DNA of 64,000 nt from Micromonospora craniellae (lineage in GTDB: Bacteria > Actinomycetota > Actinomycetes > Mycobacteriales > Micromonosporaceae): contig NZ_CP061725.1 in assembly GCF_014764405.1 (NCBI RefSeq), forward strand, positions 4,526,001 through 4,590,000, written 5' to 3'. Positions 57,336 to 64,000 of the stretch are shown here, piece by piece; positions within the stretch are counted from its first letter, which is position 1, and each line of letters starts with the position of its first letter. A model generated the notes under the pieces. It was not told the DNA's origin and searched no databases. It saw only the letters and a list, made by a program, of their open reading frames with translations. The position numbers and the translations under genes were made by a program.

Positions 57336-59672
57336 TCAGTCCGAGGTGACCTTGCTCGGCTTGGCGCTGCGCTCGTCGGTGGTCGGCTTGGTCGGTCGCT
57401 TGCCGTTCTCGCCGGTACTGGTGATCTTCGTCGGGGTGGCGCCCCGACCACCCGCACCGGGCACGGCTGCCACCGTCGGCTCGCCGTCCACACCGGCGCT
57501 CGCCGTGCTGCCGTCGACGGAGGTCGGTTCGGTGGCCGGCCTCGCCGTCGCGTCCTCGACCGTGGTGACCGGCTCCGCGACCGGCTTCGTCGCCGGCCCG
57601 CCGTCGTCCGCGGTCGTCGGCATTACCGCCGGGCTGTCGTCGCCCGTGGTCGCCGGCTTCGTCGCCGGGCTGTCGTCGTCTGCGGTCGTGGGCTCGGCGC
57701 CGGGCCTGCTGGCGATGTCGGCCGCGCCACCTGGTCCGCTCGCCGCACCGATGACGCCGTTGCTCGGGCGGCTGCCGTTGACGGCGGCCGGCATCGTGGC
57801 AGAGCCGGCCGTGGCAGAGCCGGCCGTGGCAGAGCCGGCCGTGGCAGAGCCGGCCGTGGCAGAGCCGGCCGTGGGAGAGCCGGCCGTGGCAGAGCCGGCC
57901 ACTGCGCGGGCCGCCGGGGCGGATGCGGCCACCCCGGCGGGGACGCCCACACCGTCGGGGCCGGTCGATGCCGTCAGCCGCAGGTCGAGCAGCTTGCGCT
58001 GGAGATCGTCCGACTCCTGCCGGGACTTCCAGGTCTCCTGACGAAGGTCGGCGAGCTGCTGCTGGGCCTTGGCGATCTCCAGCATCACCTGGGCGAGCTG
58101 CTGACGGCCCGCCGCAGCCTCCTGCTGTGTCGCGGCCAGGTGCTGTTGCGTGGTCGCCAGGTGCTGCTGGGTGGTGGCGGCGTACTCCTCGAACTGCCGG
58201 CGGGAGGAGGCGACGTACTCGTCGGCCTCGCGGCGGGTGTTGGTGACGTGCTCGTCGGCATCCCGACGAGTGGTGGTGGCGTACTCGTCGGCTTCCCGGC
58301 GTTTGTCGGCCGCCTCGGTCCCGGCGTCACGGAGCAGCGCGGTGGCCCGCTCCTCGGCCTCGGCGCGAACCGTGGCGGCCTCCTGCTCGGCGGCCTCGCG
58401 GATCGCGTCGGCACCCTGCTCGATCTCGTTCCTGCGCGTGGAGTACTCCGACTCGAGTTCGGCGCTGCGGGTCTCGAAACCCGACTCCAGCTCGGCGGTA
58501 CGGGCCCGCACCTGCTCGTCCAGCTCGGCGTTGCGGGTCTTGAACTGCTTTTCCAGCTCCTCGCGGCGGCCGGTGAACTCGCGTTCGGCGTTCGTCCGGC
58601 GTTCGGTCAGTTCCCGGTCCGCCGCCTCCCGCCGGCCGTTGACCTCCTGCTCCACCCCGGCTCGCCAGGCACCCAGTTCCTGCTGTGCCTGGGTGCGGGC
58701 GTGCTGCACGTACGCCTCGGTCTCGGTGCGCATGCGCTGCGCGTACGCCTCGGTCTCCGCGCGGGTGCGGCGGGCGGCCTCGGTGGTCTGCGCGGTCAGC
58801 CGCTCGGCCTCCTGGCGGGTCTTGTCGCGCGTGGCGCGGCCAGCCGCGGCGGCGTCGTCGATGATCTGCTTGGCCTCCTGCTGCGCCTTGGCATGCGTGG
58901 CGCGACCCGCCTCGGTGGCCTGGTCGACCAGGCGTTTGGCCTCCTGCTGCGCTTTGGCGTGCACCTCCTTGGCCGCGTCGCGGAGCTGGGTGGCCTCCTG
59001 CTGGGCGGTGGCGTGCACCTCGCGGGCCGCCTCCCGGAGCTTGGCCGCCTCCTGCTGGGCCCGGGTGTGGATCTCCTTGGCGGCGTCGCGGAGCTGGGTG
59101 GCCTCCTGCTCGGCCTTGGCCAACGCCTCCTGGGCGGTCTTGCGTAGCCGGGCGGCCTCCTCGCGGGCGGCCCGGGCGGCGGCCTCGGACTCCGCCTTGC
59201 GTGCGGCGGCCTGCCGCTCCTCCTCGGACCGGCGGGTGGCCAGGGCGATCTCGAAGTCCTTGAGCGCCTTGGCGGCCTCCGTGCGCGCCTCGTCGATGAT
59301 GTGCTCGGCCGTGGCCCGGCGTGCCTCGATCTCCTCGTGGGCGGCACAGAGAATGTCCTCGGCCTGCTCCTCGGCCAGGGCGAGGATCTGCTCCACCCGG
59401 GGGCCGAGATGGCGGAACGCGGCGCGGTCGACCACGCCGACCTGTTTGCGGACCTGCGCGAGGTCGCGCTGGAGCACCTCGACCTGACCGGCCAGCTTGT
59501 GGATCTGGGTGTAGGCCTGTTCCCGTTCGGCCGCCAACGCCGCGATCTCGTGCTCCGCACGAGCGACGTACCGGTCGACCTGCCGTTTCTCGTACCCTCG
59601 CAGGGCGGACTCGAAGCTTGGCTCCGTGGTCACGTCCCCGCCGAGGGCGAACAGTTCCTCGCCGTGCGACAT
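57336..59672 (-). CDS. Long DivIVA-like coiled-coil polarity protein (Scy/FilP type)
   Basis: The protein has 778 aa. The N-terminus SFESALRGYEKRQVDRYVAR is a DivIVA-like membrane-curvature or cytoskeletal domain. VEQILALAEEQAEDILCAA begins an uninterrupted coiled coil (about 115-560) of Ala/Glu/Arg/Gln repeats such as AKAEQEATQLRDAAKEIH. Residues 565-778 are low-complexity, with seven AGSAT-type pentapeptides (about 591-626) and degenerate TKPATTGDDSPA units. Streptomyces Scy and FilP organise hyphal tip growth and lie beside the same epimerase and thiolase genes. Tip scaffolding is therefore the likely role. Confidence 0.87.
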   Translation of the reverse strand: MSHGEELFALGGDVTTEPSFESALRGYEKRQVDRYVARAEHEIAALAAEREQAYTQIHKLAGQVEVLQRDLAQVRKQVGVVDRAAFRHLGPRVEQILALAEEQAEDILCAAHEEIEARRATAEHIIDEARTEAAKALKDFEIALATRRSEEERQAAARKAESEAAARAAREEAARLRKTAQEALAKAEQEATQLRDAAKEIHTRAQQEAAKLREAAREVHATAQQEATQLRDAAKEVHAKAQQEAKRLVDQATEAGRATHAKAQQEAKQIIDDAAAAGRATRDKTRQEAERLTAQTTEAARRTRAETEAYAQRMRTETEAYVQHARTQAQQELGAWRAGVEQEVNGRREAADRELTERRTNAEREFTGRREELEKQFKTRNAELDEQVRARTAELESGFETRSAELESEYSTRRNEIEQGADAIREAAEQEAATVRAEAEERATALLRDAGTEAADKRREADEYATTTRRDADEHVTNTRREADEYVASSRRQFEEYAATTQQHLATTQQHLAATQQEAAAGRQQLAQVMLEIAKAQQQLADLRQETWKSRQESDDLQRKLLDLRLTASTGPDGVGVPAGVAASAPAARAVAGSATAGSPTAGSATAGSATAGSATAGSATAGSATMPAAVNGSRPSNGVIGAASGPGGAADIASRPGAEPTTADDDSPATKPATTGDDSPAVMPTTADDGGPATKPVAEPVTTVEDATARPATEPTSVDGSTASAGVDGEPTVAAVPGAGGRGATPTKITSTGENGKRPTKPTTDERSAKPSKVTSD
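57796..57900. repeat. Minisatellite, seven 15-bp units
   Basis: The unit GTGGCAGAGCCGGCC is repeated seven times without gaps. Only one unit (57871-57885) has a single-base change. It encodes AGSAT pentapeptides on the minus strand and can change length without a frameshift. Confidence 0.95.
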
Positions 59673-59848
59673 GCTCCCATCCTCACACGCAACGGCCCCT
59701 CCTGGGGCGATACGGACGCCCCTGTTGGGAGCTACTTCACGTGCCCGGGCGGGCGCTTGCCGGCACGTCCCGCGAATGCAGGGCGGCGCGGGGTGGCACC
59801 GTCACCCGGTGTCACCCCGCGCCGTGGATCATGCCCCGATCCGCCGGA

Positions 59849-61117
59849 TCAGCTGGTGGTCTCCGCAGCGACCTTGTCGTCGGCCTCGTCGGCCTTCTTG
59901 GCCGCCGGCTTGTCCGCCGCCGCAGCGGCGTTCGCGTTCGGTACGCCCGGCACGATGCCGGCCAGACCGGAGAGCATCTGCCCGAGCTGCGAGGTGACCG
60001 CGTCCTTCTGCCGGGTGAGGTCCTCGACCTCGCGGCGGGCCGCCTGCGTGGTCAGCTCGGCCTCGGTGCGAGCCTCGTTGAGCAGGCGCTGCGACTCGGC
60101 GCGGGCCTCGTTCAGAGTCCGGTCGGAGAGCGCCTTGGCCTTCTCGATCGTCTCGGTGGCGTTGCGCTCCGACTCGACCCGGCGGGCCTCGGCGCGCTGC
60201 TCGATCTCCTTGGCCCGCTCCTGCGCGGCCCGGGCCCGCTGCTCGGCCTCGCCGACCAGCTTCTGGGTCTGTGCGACCTGGGCGGCGTGCCGCTCCGACT
60301 CCTCGCGCTCGGCCTTTTCCCGCCGCTCGGCGAGCTGCAGCTCCAGAGCCTGAAGGTCCTTGTCGCGCTTGTCCCGGGCGTCGGTGAGCAGCTTGGTCGC
60401 CTCGGCGCGCTTTTCCTCGGCCTCGCGGGCGGCCTTGGCCCGCTGCTGGGTGATCTCCCGCTCGGCGGTGGCCCGCAGGGTGGCCACCTCCCGTTCGACG
60501 GTCGACTTCAGCTCGGCGACCTCGTGCGCGGTCACCGTACGCAGCTGCTTGGTCTCCCGATCCGCGTCGGCGCGCAGCGTGTCGGCCTCCCGGCGGGCCT
60601 GCACCCGTGCCTCGGCCGCCTCGCGCTCGGCGGCGGTGCGGACGTTGCCCGCCTCCCGCTCGGCGCTGGCCTTCATCGCCGCGGCCTCGGCGCGGGCCTT
60701 GTCGGTGATCTCCCGCGCCTCGAGGCGGGCGGCGGAGAGGATGCCCTCCGACTCGCGCTTGGCCTCGTTGCGGTGGTCGTTGGCCTGCTCCTCGGCGAGC
60801 CGGAGGATCTGCTCGACCCGCGTGCCGAGTCCGGACAGCGTCGGGCGGCTGTTCTCCTCCAGCTGCTTGCTGGTGTCGGTGAGCTTCTGCTCCAGGGCGG
60901 TGAGCCGCTGCTCGGACTGCCGGAGCCGGCGCTGGGCGTCGTTGAGCGCCTGCTCGGCGTCGGCGCGGTCCTTGTTGGCCTGGCTCAGGGCGGCGTTCAG
61001 CCGGCCGATGAAGTCATCGACCTGACCGGTGTTGTATCCGCGCAGGCCAACCGTGAAATCGGGCTGCGAGTTCGCGTTATCGAAGAACGCGAGAGGGGAG
61101 GACTGCTGCTGGGGCAT
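59849..61117 (-). CDS. DivIVA-like coiled-coil protein (FilP/Scy type)
   Basis: The protein has 422 aa. The N-terminus DFTVGLRGYNTGQVDDFIGR matches the DivIVA-like domain of its larger neighbour. TRVEQILRLAEEQANDHRNE begins a coiled coil (about 95-375) rich in AEREAGNVRTAAEREAAEAR-like repeats. The last 40 residues are Ala/Lys/Asp-rich. The shared plan with the 778-aa protein 176 bp downstream points to duplication. It probably forms filaments at the hyphal tip. The gene starts 348 bp from palindrome copy 4. Confidence 0.87.
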   Translation of the reverse strand: MPQQQSSPLAFFDNANSQPDFTVGLRGYNTGQVDDFIGRLNAALSQANKDRADAEQALNDAQRRLRQSEQRLTALEQKLTDTSKQLEENSRPTLSGLGTRVEQILRLAEEQANDHRNEAKRESEGILSAARLEAREITDKARAEAAAMKASAEREAGNVRTAAEREAAEARVQARREADTLRADADRETKQLRTVTAHEVAELKSTVEREVATLRATAEREITQQRAKAAREAEEKRAEATKLLTDARDKRDKDLQALELQLAERREKAEREESERHAAQVAQTQKLVGEAEQRARAAQERAKEIEQRAEARRVESERNATETIEKAKALSDRTLNEARAESQRLLNEARTEAELTTQAARREVEDLTRQKDAVTSQLGQMLSGLAGIVPGVPNANAAAAADKPAAKKADEADDKVAAETTS

Positions 61118-61466
61118 TGGGACATACTGGCAGACCCCCCGGGGTGCTTCGCAAGAGCGTGCCGCCCTTTGCCGTCCTCATTTCATGGTCAACTCGATCA
61201 CGCGCCGGACCGCCCGGGGAAGTGGCGATCTTGCCAGCTCCGAGGCGGGCGCGATGGCACGCAGCGTGACGCGGAAAAGGGGCGCTGCGTCCTATGTTTC
61301 CGGCCGCCCCAGATCACTCGAATGGGTGTCGGCTCGCCTCTGGGAAAGCCAAAGGCGGTTCACCGAATGGCCACCGGAGCCTCGTCCGTGAGGCCAGCGG
61401 CGGCCGGTGGCCACCGTGCCCAGCCCGCCGTGCCCGTCCGCCGTCCGCGTCGTACCGGCGGGCTCG
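61118..61466. other. 349-bp region without an identifiable gene
   Basis: It is upstream of the 422-aa coiled-coil gene and probably carries its promoter. TATGTC lies 3 nt before that start on the minus strand, which is too close for a standard -10. I see no convincing promoter, RNA fold or conserved frame. Confidence 0.5.
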
Positions 61467-61524
61467 GTGTTAGGAAGGGTCCCCTGCTATGCACGAGGCG
61501 TTAGCAGGAGACCCTTCCTTGCAC
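61467..61524. repeat. Stop-codon-linked palindrome, copy 4
   Basis: 23-nt arms at 61467-61489 and 61502-61524 pair with three mismatches: GTGTTAGGAAGGGTCCCCTG against the complement of CAGGAGACCCTTCCTTGCAC. The 12-nt loop is TGCACGAGGCGT. It ends one nt from the stop codon of the minus-strand epimerase gene. Confidence 0.88.
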
Positions 61525-61525
61525 A

Positions 61526-61989
61526 TCAGGCGGGTTGGACGAGTTCGATCAGGACGCCGCCGGCGTCCTTGGGGTGGACGAAGTTGATCCGCGAATCGGC
61601 GGTGCCACGTCGGGGCGTCTCGTACAGCAGCCGTACGCCGCGCTCGCGCAGCGCCGCGCAGGCCACGTCGATGTCCGCAACGGTGTACGCGACCTGCTGC
61701 ACGCCCGGGCCGTTGCGGTCGAGGAACTTCCCGATGGTCGACTCCGAAGTCAGCGGGGCGAGCAGTTGCACGCAGCCGCCCTCGGCGGTCGGCCCGACCG
61801 TCAGCATCGCCTCGCGGACCCCTGCTCGGCGTTGACCTCGGTGTGCACGCAACGCATGCCGAAGGTCCGTTCGTAGAAGTCGATCGCTGCGTCGAGGTCG
61901 GCGACCGCGATCCCGACATGGTCGATGCGGCGTAGACCGATGTCTGTGACATAGTCGGCAGCGGGCTCGACGGGGGAGTTCTCAGGCAT
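61526..61989 (-). pseudogene. mce: Methylmalonyl-CoA epimerase, frameshifted
   Basis: Two frames together make a normal VOC-fold epimerase of about 154 aa. The first (from ATG 61989) has GLRRIDHVGIAVADLDAAID and ends CVHTEVNAEQGSARRC-stop. The second resumes as GVREAMLTVGPTAEGGCVQL, then ADSRINFVHPKDAGGVLIEL. One base is missing in a four-base G run (61819-61822 on the plus strand are C): adding one G restores EQGVREAM, the family sequence. It is either a sequencing error in a homopolymer or a real inactivation. The enzyme interconverts (R)- and (S)-methylmalonyl-CoA. It is divergent from the thiolase gene. Confidence 0.88.
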
Positions 61990-62051
61990 GACGTTAGTCT
62001 GGCCGAACGATAGTTAAGGCGTACAGGTCGGGACCCCCCTCGGAGGCAGTC

Positions 62052-63251
62052 ATGGCTTCGGTGATCGTCAGCGGCGCACGGACCCCGATGGGGCGTCTGC
62101 TGGGCAACCTGAAGGACCTACCGGCGACGAAACTGGGCGGTATCGCCATCTCCGCGGCACTGGAACGTGCCGGCGTGGCCCCCGACCAGGTCCAGTACGT
62201 GATCATGGGGCAGGTGCTCCAGGCCGGCACCGGGCAGATACCGGCCCGCCAGGCGGCGGTGGCGGCGGGCATCCCGATGTCGGTGCCCGCGCTGACCATC
62301 AACAAGGTCTGCCTCTCCGGGCTGGACGCGATCGCCCTGGCCGACCAGTTGATCCGGGCCGGCGAGTTCGACGTGGTGGTGGCCGGCGGCATGGAGTCGA
62401 TGACCAACGCCCCGCACCTGCTGCTCGGTCAGCGGGGTGGCTACAAGTACGGCGACGTGGTGGTCAAGGACCACATGGCGCTGGACGGGCTGACCGACGC
62501 CTGGGACTGCTGCTCGATGGGCGAGTCCACCGAGCGGCACGGCGCCACCCGGGGGATCAGCCGCGCGGAGCAGGACGCCTTCGCCGCGGCCAGCCACCAG
62601 CGGGCCGCCGCGGCGCAGAAGAACGGCCACTTCGCCGACGAGATCACTCCGGTGGTCATCCCGCAGCGCAAGGGCGACCCGCTGGTGATCAGCGAGGACG
62701 AGGGCATCCGGCCGGACACCACCGCCGAGACGTTGGCCAAGCTCCGTCCGGCCTTCGCCACGGACGGCACCATCACCGCGGGCAGTTCGTCGCCGATCTC
62801 CGACGGCGCCGCCGCGGTGGTCGTGATGAGCAAGGCGAAGGCCAAGGAGCTCGGGCTGACCTGGCTGGCCGAGGTGGGCGCGCACGGCAACGTGGCGGGC
62901 CCGGACAACTCCCTGCACTCGCAGCCGGCCAACGCCGTCCAGCACGCGCTGCGCAAGGCGGGCCTGAGCGTCTCGGATCTCGACCTGATCGAGGTCAACG
63001 AGGCGTTCGCCCAGGTCGGCATCCAGTCCACCCGTGACCTCGGGATCAGCCCGGCCAAGGTCAACGTGAACGGCGGCGCGATCGCACTGGGGCACCCGAT
63101 CGGCATGTCCGGTGCCCGGCTGGTGCTGACCCTGGCGATGGAGCTCAAGCGGCGCGGCGGCGGCACCGGCGCGGCGGCGCTCTGCGGCGGCGGCGGCCAG
63201 GGCGACGCGTTGATCATCCACGTTCCCGGCGCTGCCGAAACCGAACTGTGA
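62052..63251 (+). CDS. Acetyl-CoA acetyltransferase (thiolase)
   Basis: The protein has 399 aa, with CGGAGG before the ATG. It condenses or cleaves acetoacetyl-CoA. The acyl-accepting nucleophile is C87 in TINKVCLSGLDAIALADQLI. The C-terminal pair is GHPIGMSGAR (His) and AALCGGGGQGDA (Cys). GGMESMTNAPHL is the other family motif. The orthologue of M. tuberculosis fadA4 is at the same position. It lies between the lesioned epimerase and MeaB genes and appears intact. Confidence 0.96.
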   Translation: MASVIVSGARTPMGRLLGNLKDLPATKLGGIAISAALERAGVAPDQVQYVIMGQVLQAGTGQIPARQAAVAAGIPMSVPALTINKVCLSGLDAIALADQLIRAGEFDVVVAGGMESMTNAPHLLLGQRGGYKYGDVVVKDHMALDGLTDAWDCCSMGESTERHGATRGISRAEQDAFAAASHQRAAAAQKNGHFADEITPVVIPQRKGDPLVISEDEGIRPDTTAETLAKLRPAFATDGTITAGSSSPISDGAAAVVVMSKAKAKELGLTWLAEVGAHGNVAGPDNSLHSQPANAVQHALRKAGLSVSDLDLIEVNEAFAQVGIQSTRDLGISPAKVNVNGGAIALGHPIGMSGARLVLTLAMELKRRGGGTGAAALCGGGGQGDALIIHVPGAAETEL

Positions 63252-63342
63252 GTACGACGAGCGAGCCGACCCTGCGGGACGGGCAGCCGCGAACGACGCG
63301 CGGCGCACGGAGCCGCCGAGCGTCGCGGGTGAGGGCGGCTGC

Positions 63343-63723
63343 ATGAGCGAGGCGAGGGGGAGCGCGCCGGCCGCGACCGGTTCGGTGCGGCGCAGTCGGG
63401 ACGTACCGATGCTGGTCGAGCGGGCTCGCGAGGGTGATCCCCGGGCGGTTGCCCGGCTGATCACCCTGGTCGAGTCGGGCGACGAGACGCTACCGCGTGT
63501 CGCGGCGGCGCTCGCCCCGCAGGCGGTGCGGGTGCTGGAGGGCGCCGGCTGCGACGTGGTGCTGGTGGAGACGGTCGGTGTCGGGCAGGCCGAGATCGAG
63601 GCGATCGCGCTCGGTGCGCTGCGCGGCGGTACGCAGTTGCCGGCGCTCGCCGCCGAGGTCGCCGCCGGTGCGATCGATCCGTACGCCGCTGCGGACACCT
63701 TGCTGGCCCAGCTCTCCGGCTGA
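63343..63723 (+). pseudogene. MeaB-like GTPase reduced by internal deletions
   Basis: The 126-aa frame keeps three pieces of the about 320-aa methylmalonyl-CoA mutase chaperone MeaB. These are the N-terminal helices (VPMLVERAREGDPRAVARLI, residues 21-59), the switch II segment VLEGAGCDVVLVETVGVGQ (64-82), and the C-terminal helices (from ALRGGTQLPALAAEVAAGAI). The P-loop between pieces one and two and the NKAD base-recognition region between two and three are missing, so GTP binding is impossible. Both losses are in frame. It may be a decayed gene or a short derived protein. Confidence 0.75.
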
Positions 63724-63811
63724 ACGTAGTCCACTGCGGACCGTCTCGGGCGGTTACGCTCGCACCGCCTTCGCAGAGCGCGTGGGATGGTGTGACGGCT
63801 GCCGGAGAGAG

Positions 63812-64000
63812 ATGGACCACGAGATGACGCAGGAGTTGCCGATGACGCCGGACGCGGTGGCGGGTGGTCGTACCGACATCTCGGACGAGGTGGTGGAGAA
63901 GATCGCGGTGGCCGCGGCAAAGGCCGTCCCCGGCGTGGTCGAGTTGGGCGGTGACATCGCCCGGTTCTTTAACGCGGTGCTCGACCGGGTCGGGCTGGAC
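63812..64000 (+). CDS. Asp23/Gls24 family envelope stress protein, N-terminal part
   Basis: 63 codons are visible before the window ends, from ATG 63812 with GGAGAGAG upstream. TDISDEVVEKIAVAAAKAVP and GVVELG match the Asp23/Gls24 domain start. TACGCT at 63755-63760 is a possible -10. The role (membrane- or wall-associated stress protein) is inferred from the family. Confidence 0.8.
   Translation, partial: MDHEMTQELPMTPDAVAGGRTDISDEVVEKIAVAAAKAVPGVVELGGDIARFFNAVLDRVGLD

Noticed and set aside
57796..57900. Tandem repeats as a CRISPR array
   Set aside because: Units are 15 bp without spacers and lie in frame in a coding sequence; no cas genes are present.
57306..61504. Long plus-strand frames (613 and 727 codons) opposite the coiled-coil genes
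   Set aside because: They are complements of Ala/Glu/Arg-rich coiled-coil codons; Leu/Gly/Arg repeats without starts, RBSs or homology.
61526..61852. A separate 108-aa gene starting MRAHRGQRRAGVREAM
   Set aside because: The first 11 residues have no family match; residues after GVREAM continue the epimerase frame from 61989, so it is the second half of a frameshifted gene.

Overview
The window looks like a chromosomal segment of a high-GC, mycelial actinobacterium of the Micromonosporaceae (Micromonospora-like). This is an inference from composition, frequent GTG starts, a Scy/FilP-type coiled-coil pair, actinobacterial NucS, and a gene order that largely follows M. tuberculosis Rv1292-Rv1323 and the S. 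coelicolor SCO5350-SCO5400 region. Apart from the tRNA and a few decayed genes, nearly everything is vertically inherited core genome. There is no prophage, CRISPR array or biosynthetic cluster.

Layout. 1-7,000 is an accessory edge: a tetR-mmpL operon with twin operators, a LigD polymerase-domain protein, a DoxX protein, a truncated phosphoesterase beside tRNA-Arg(CCG), a transposase-derived wHTH protein, and a DUF3105-DUF305 pair. 7,000-12,500 holds argS-lysA-hom-thrC. 12,570-19,750 is an efflux island (TetR, ABC exporter, RND pump, MFS transporter). 19,800-28,500 holds thrB, rho, rpmE, prfA, a GGDEF protein, prmC, tsaC and a low-Mr phosphatase. 28,600-33,550 holds a class A PBP, an SDR protein and glyA. 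33,550-42,770 is the F1Fo ATP synthase locus, in which a strong terminator and an LCP cell-wall ligase gene separate atpC from atpD. 42,780-46,760 holds DUF2550, VOC, cobalamin adenosyltransferase, murA and a 3-hydroxybutyryl-CoA dehydrogenase. 46,900-56,970 holds an ABC-2 exporter, small membrane proteins, nucS, a methyltransferase, an aldehyde dehydrogenase, an FHA protein, a tandem hydroxyacyl-CoA dehydrogenase and a hydrolase. 57,000-64,000 holds two long coiled-coil polarity proteins, then methylmalonyl-CoA epimerase (frameshifted), a thiolase, a MeaB remnant and the start of an Asp23/Gls24 protein.

Functional themes. Aspartate-family amino acid synthesis (lysA, hom, thrC, thrB), translation termination and modification (prfA, prmC, tsaC), Rho-dependent termination, ATP synthesis, and cell-wall building (PBP, LCP, murA, Scy/FilP-like) lie together. 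Several genes appear to be leaderless: a TANNNT box ends 6-8 nt before the start codon.

The most interesting unexplained structure is a family of about 58-bp palindromes. They occur four times, each beginning or ending within about 12 nt of a stop codon. One copy is a 141-bp inverted duplication with compensatory changes in its stems. Other points of interest are the split ATP synthase operon with a very short epsilon subunit, the simultaneous lesions in the epimerase and MeaB genes of the methylmalonyl-CoA pathway, and a transposase relative without its catalytic residues.
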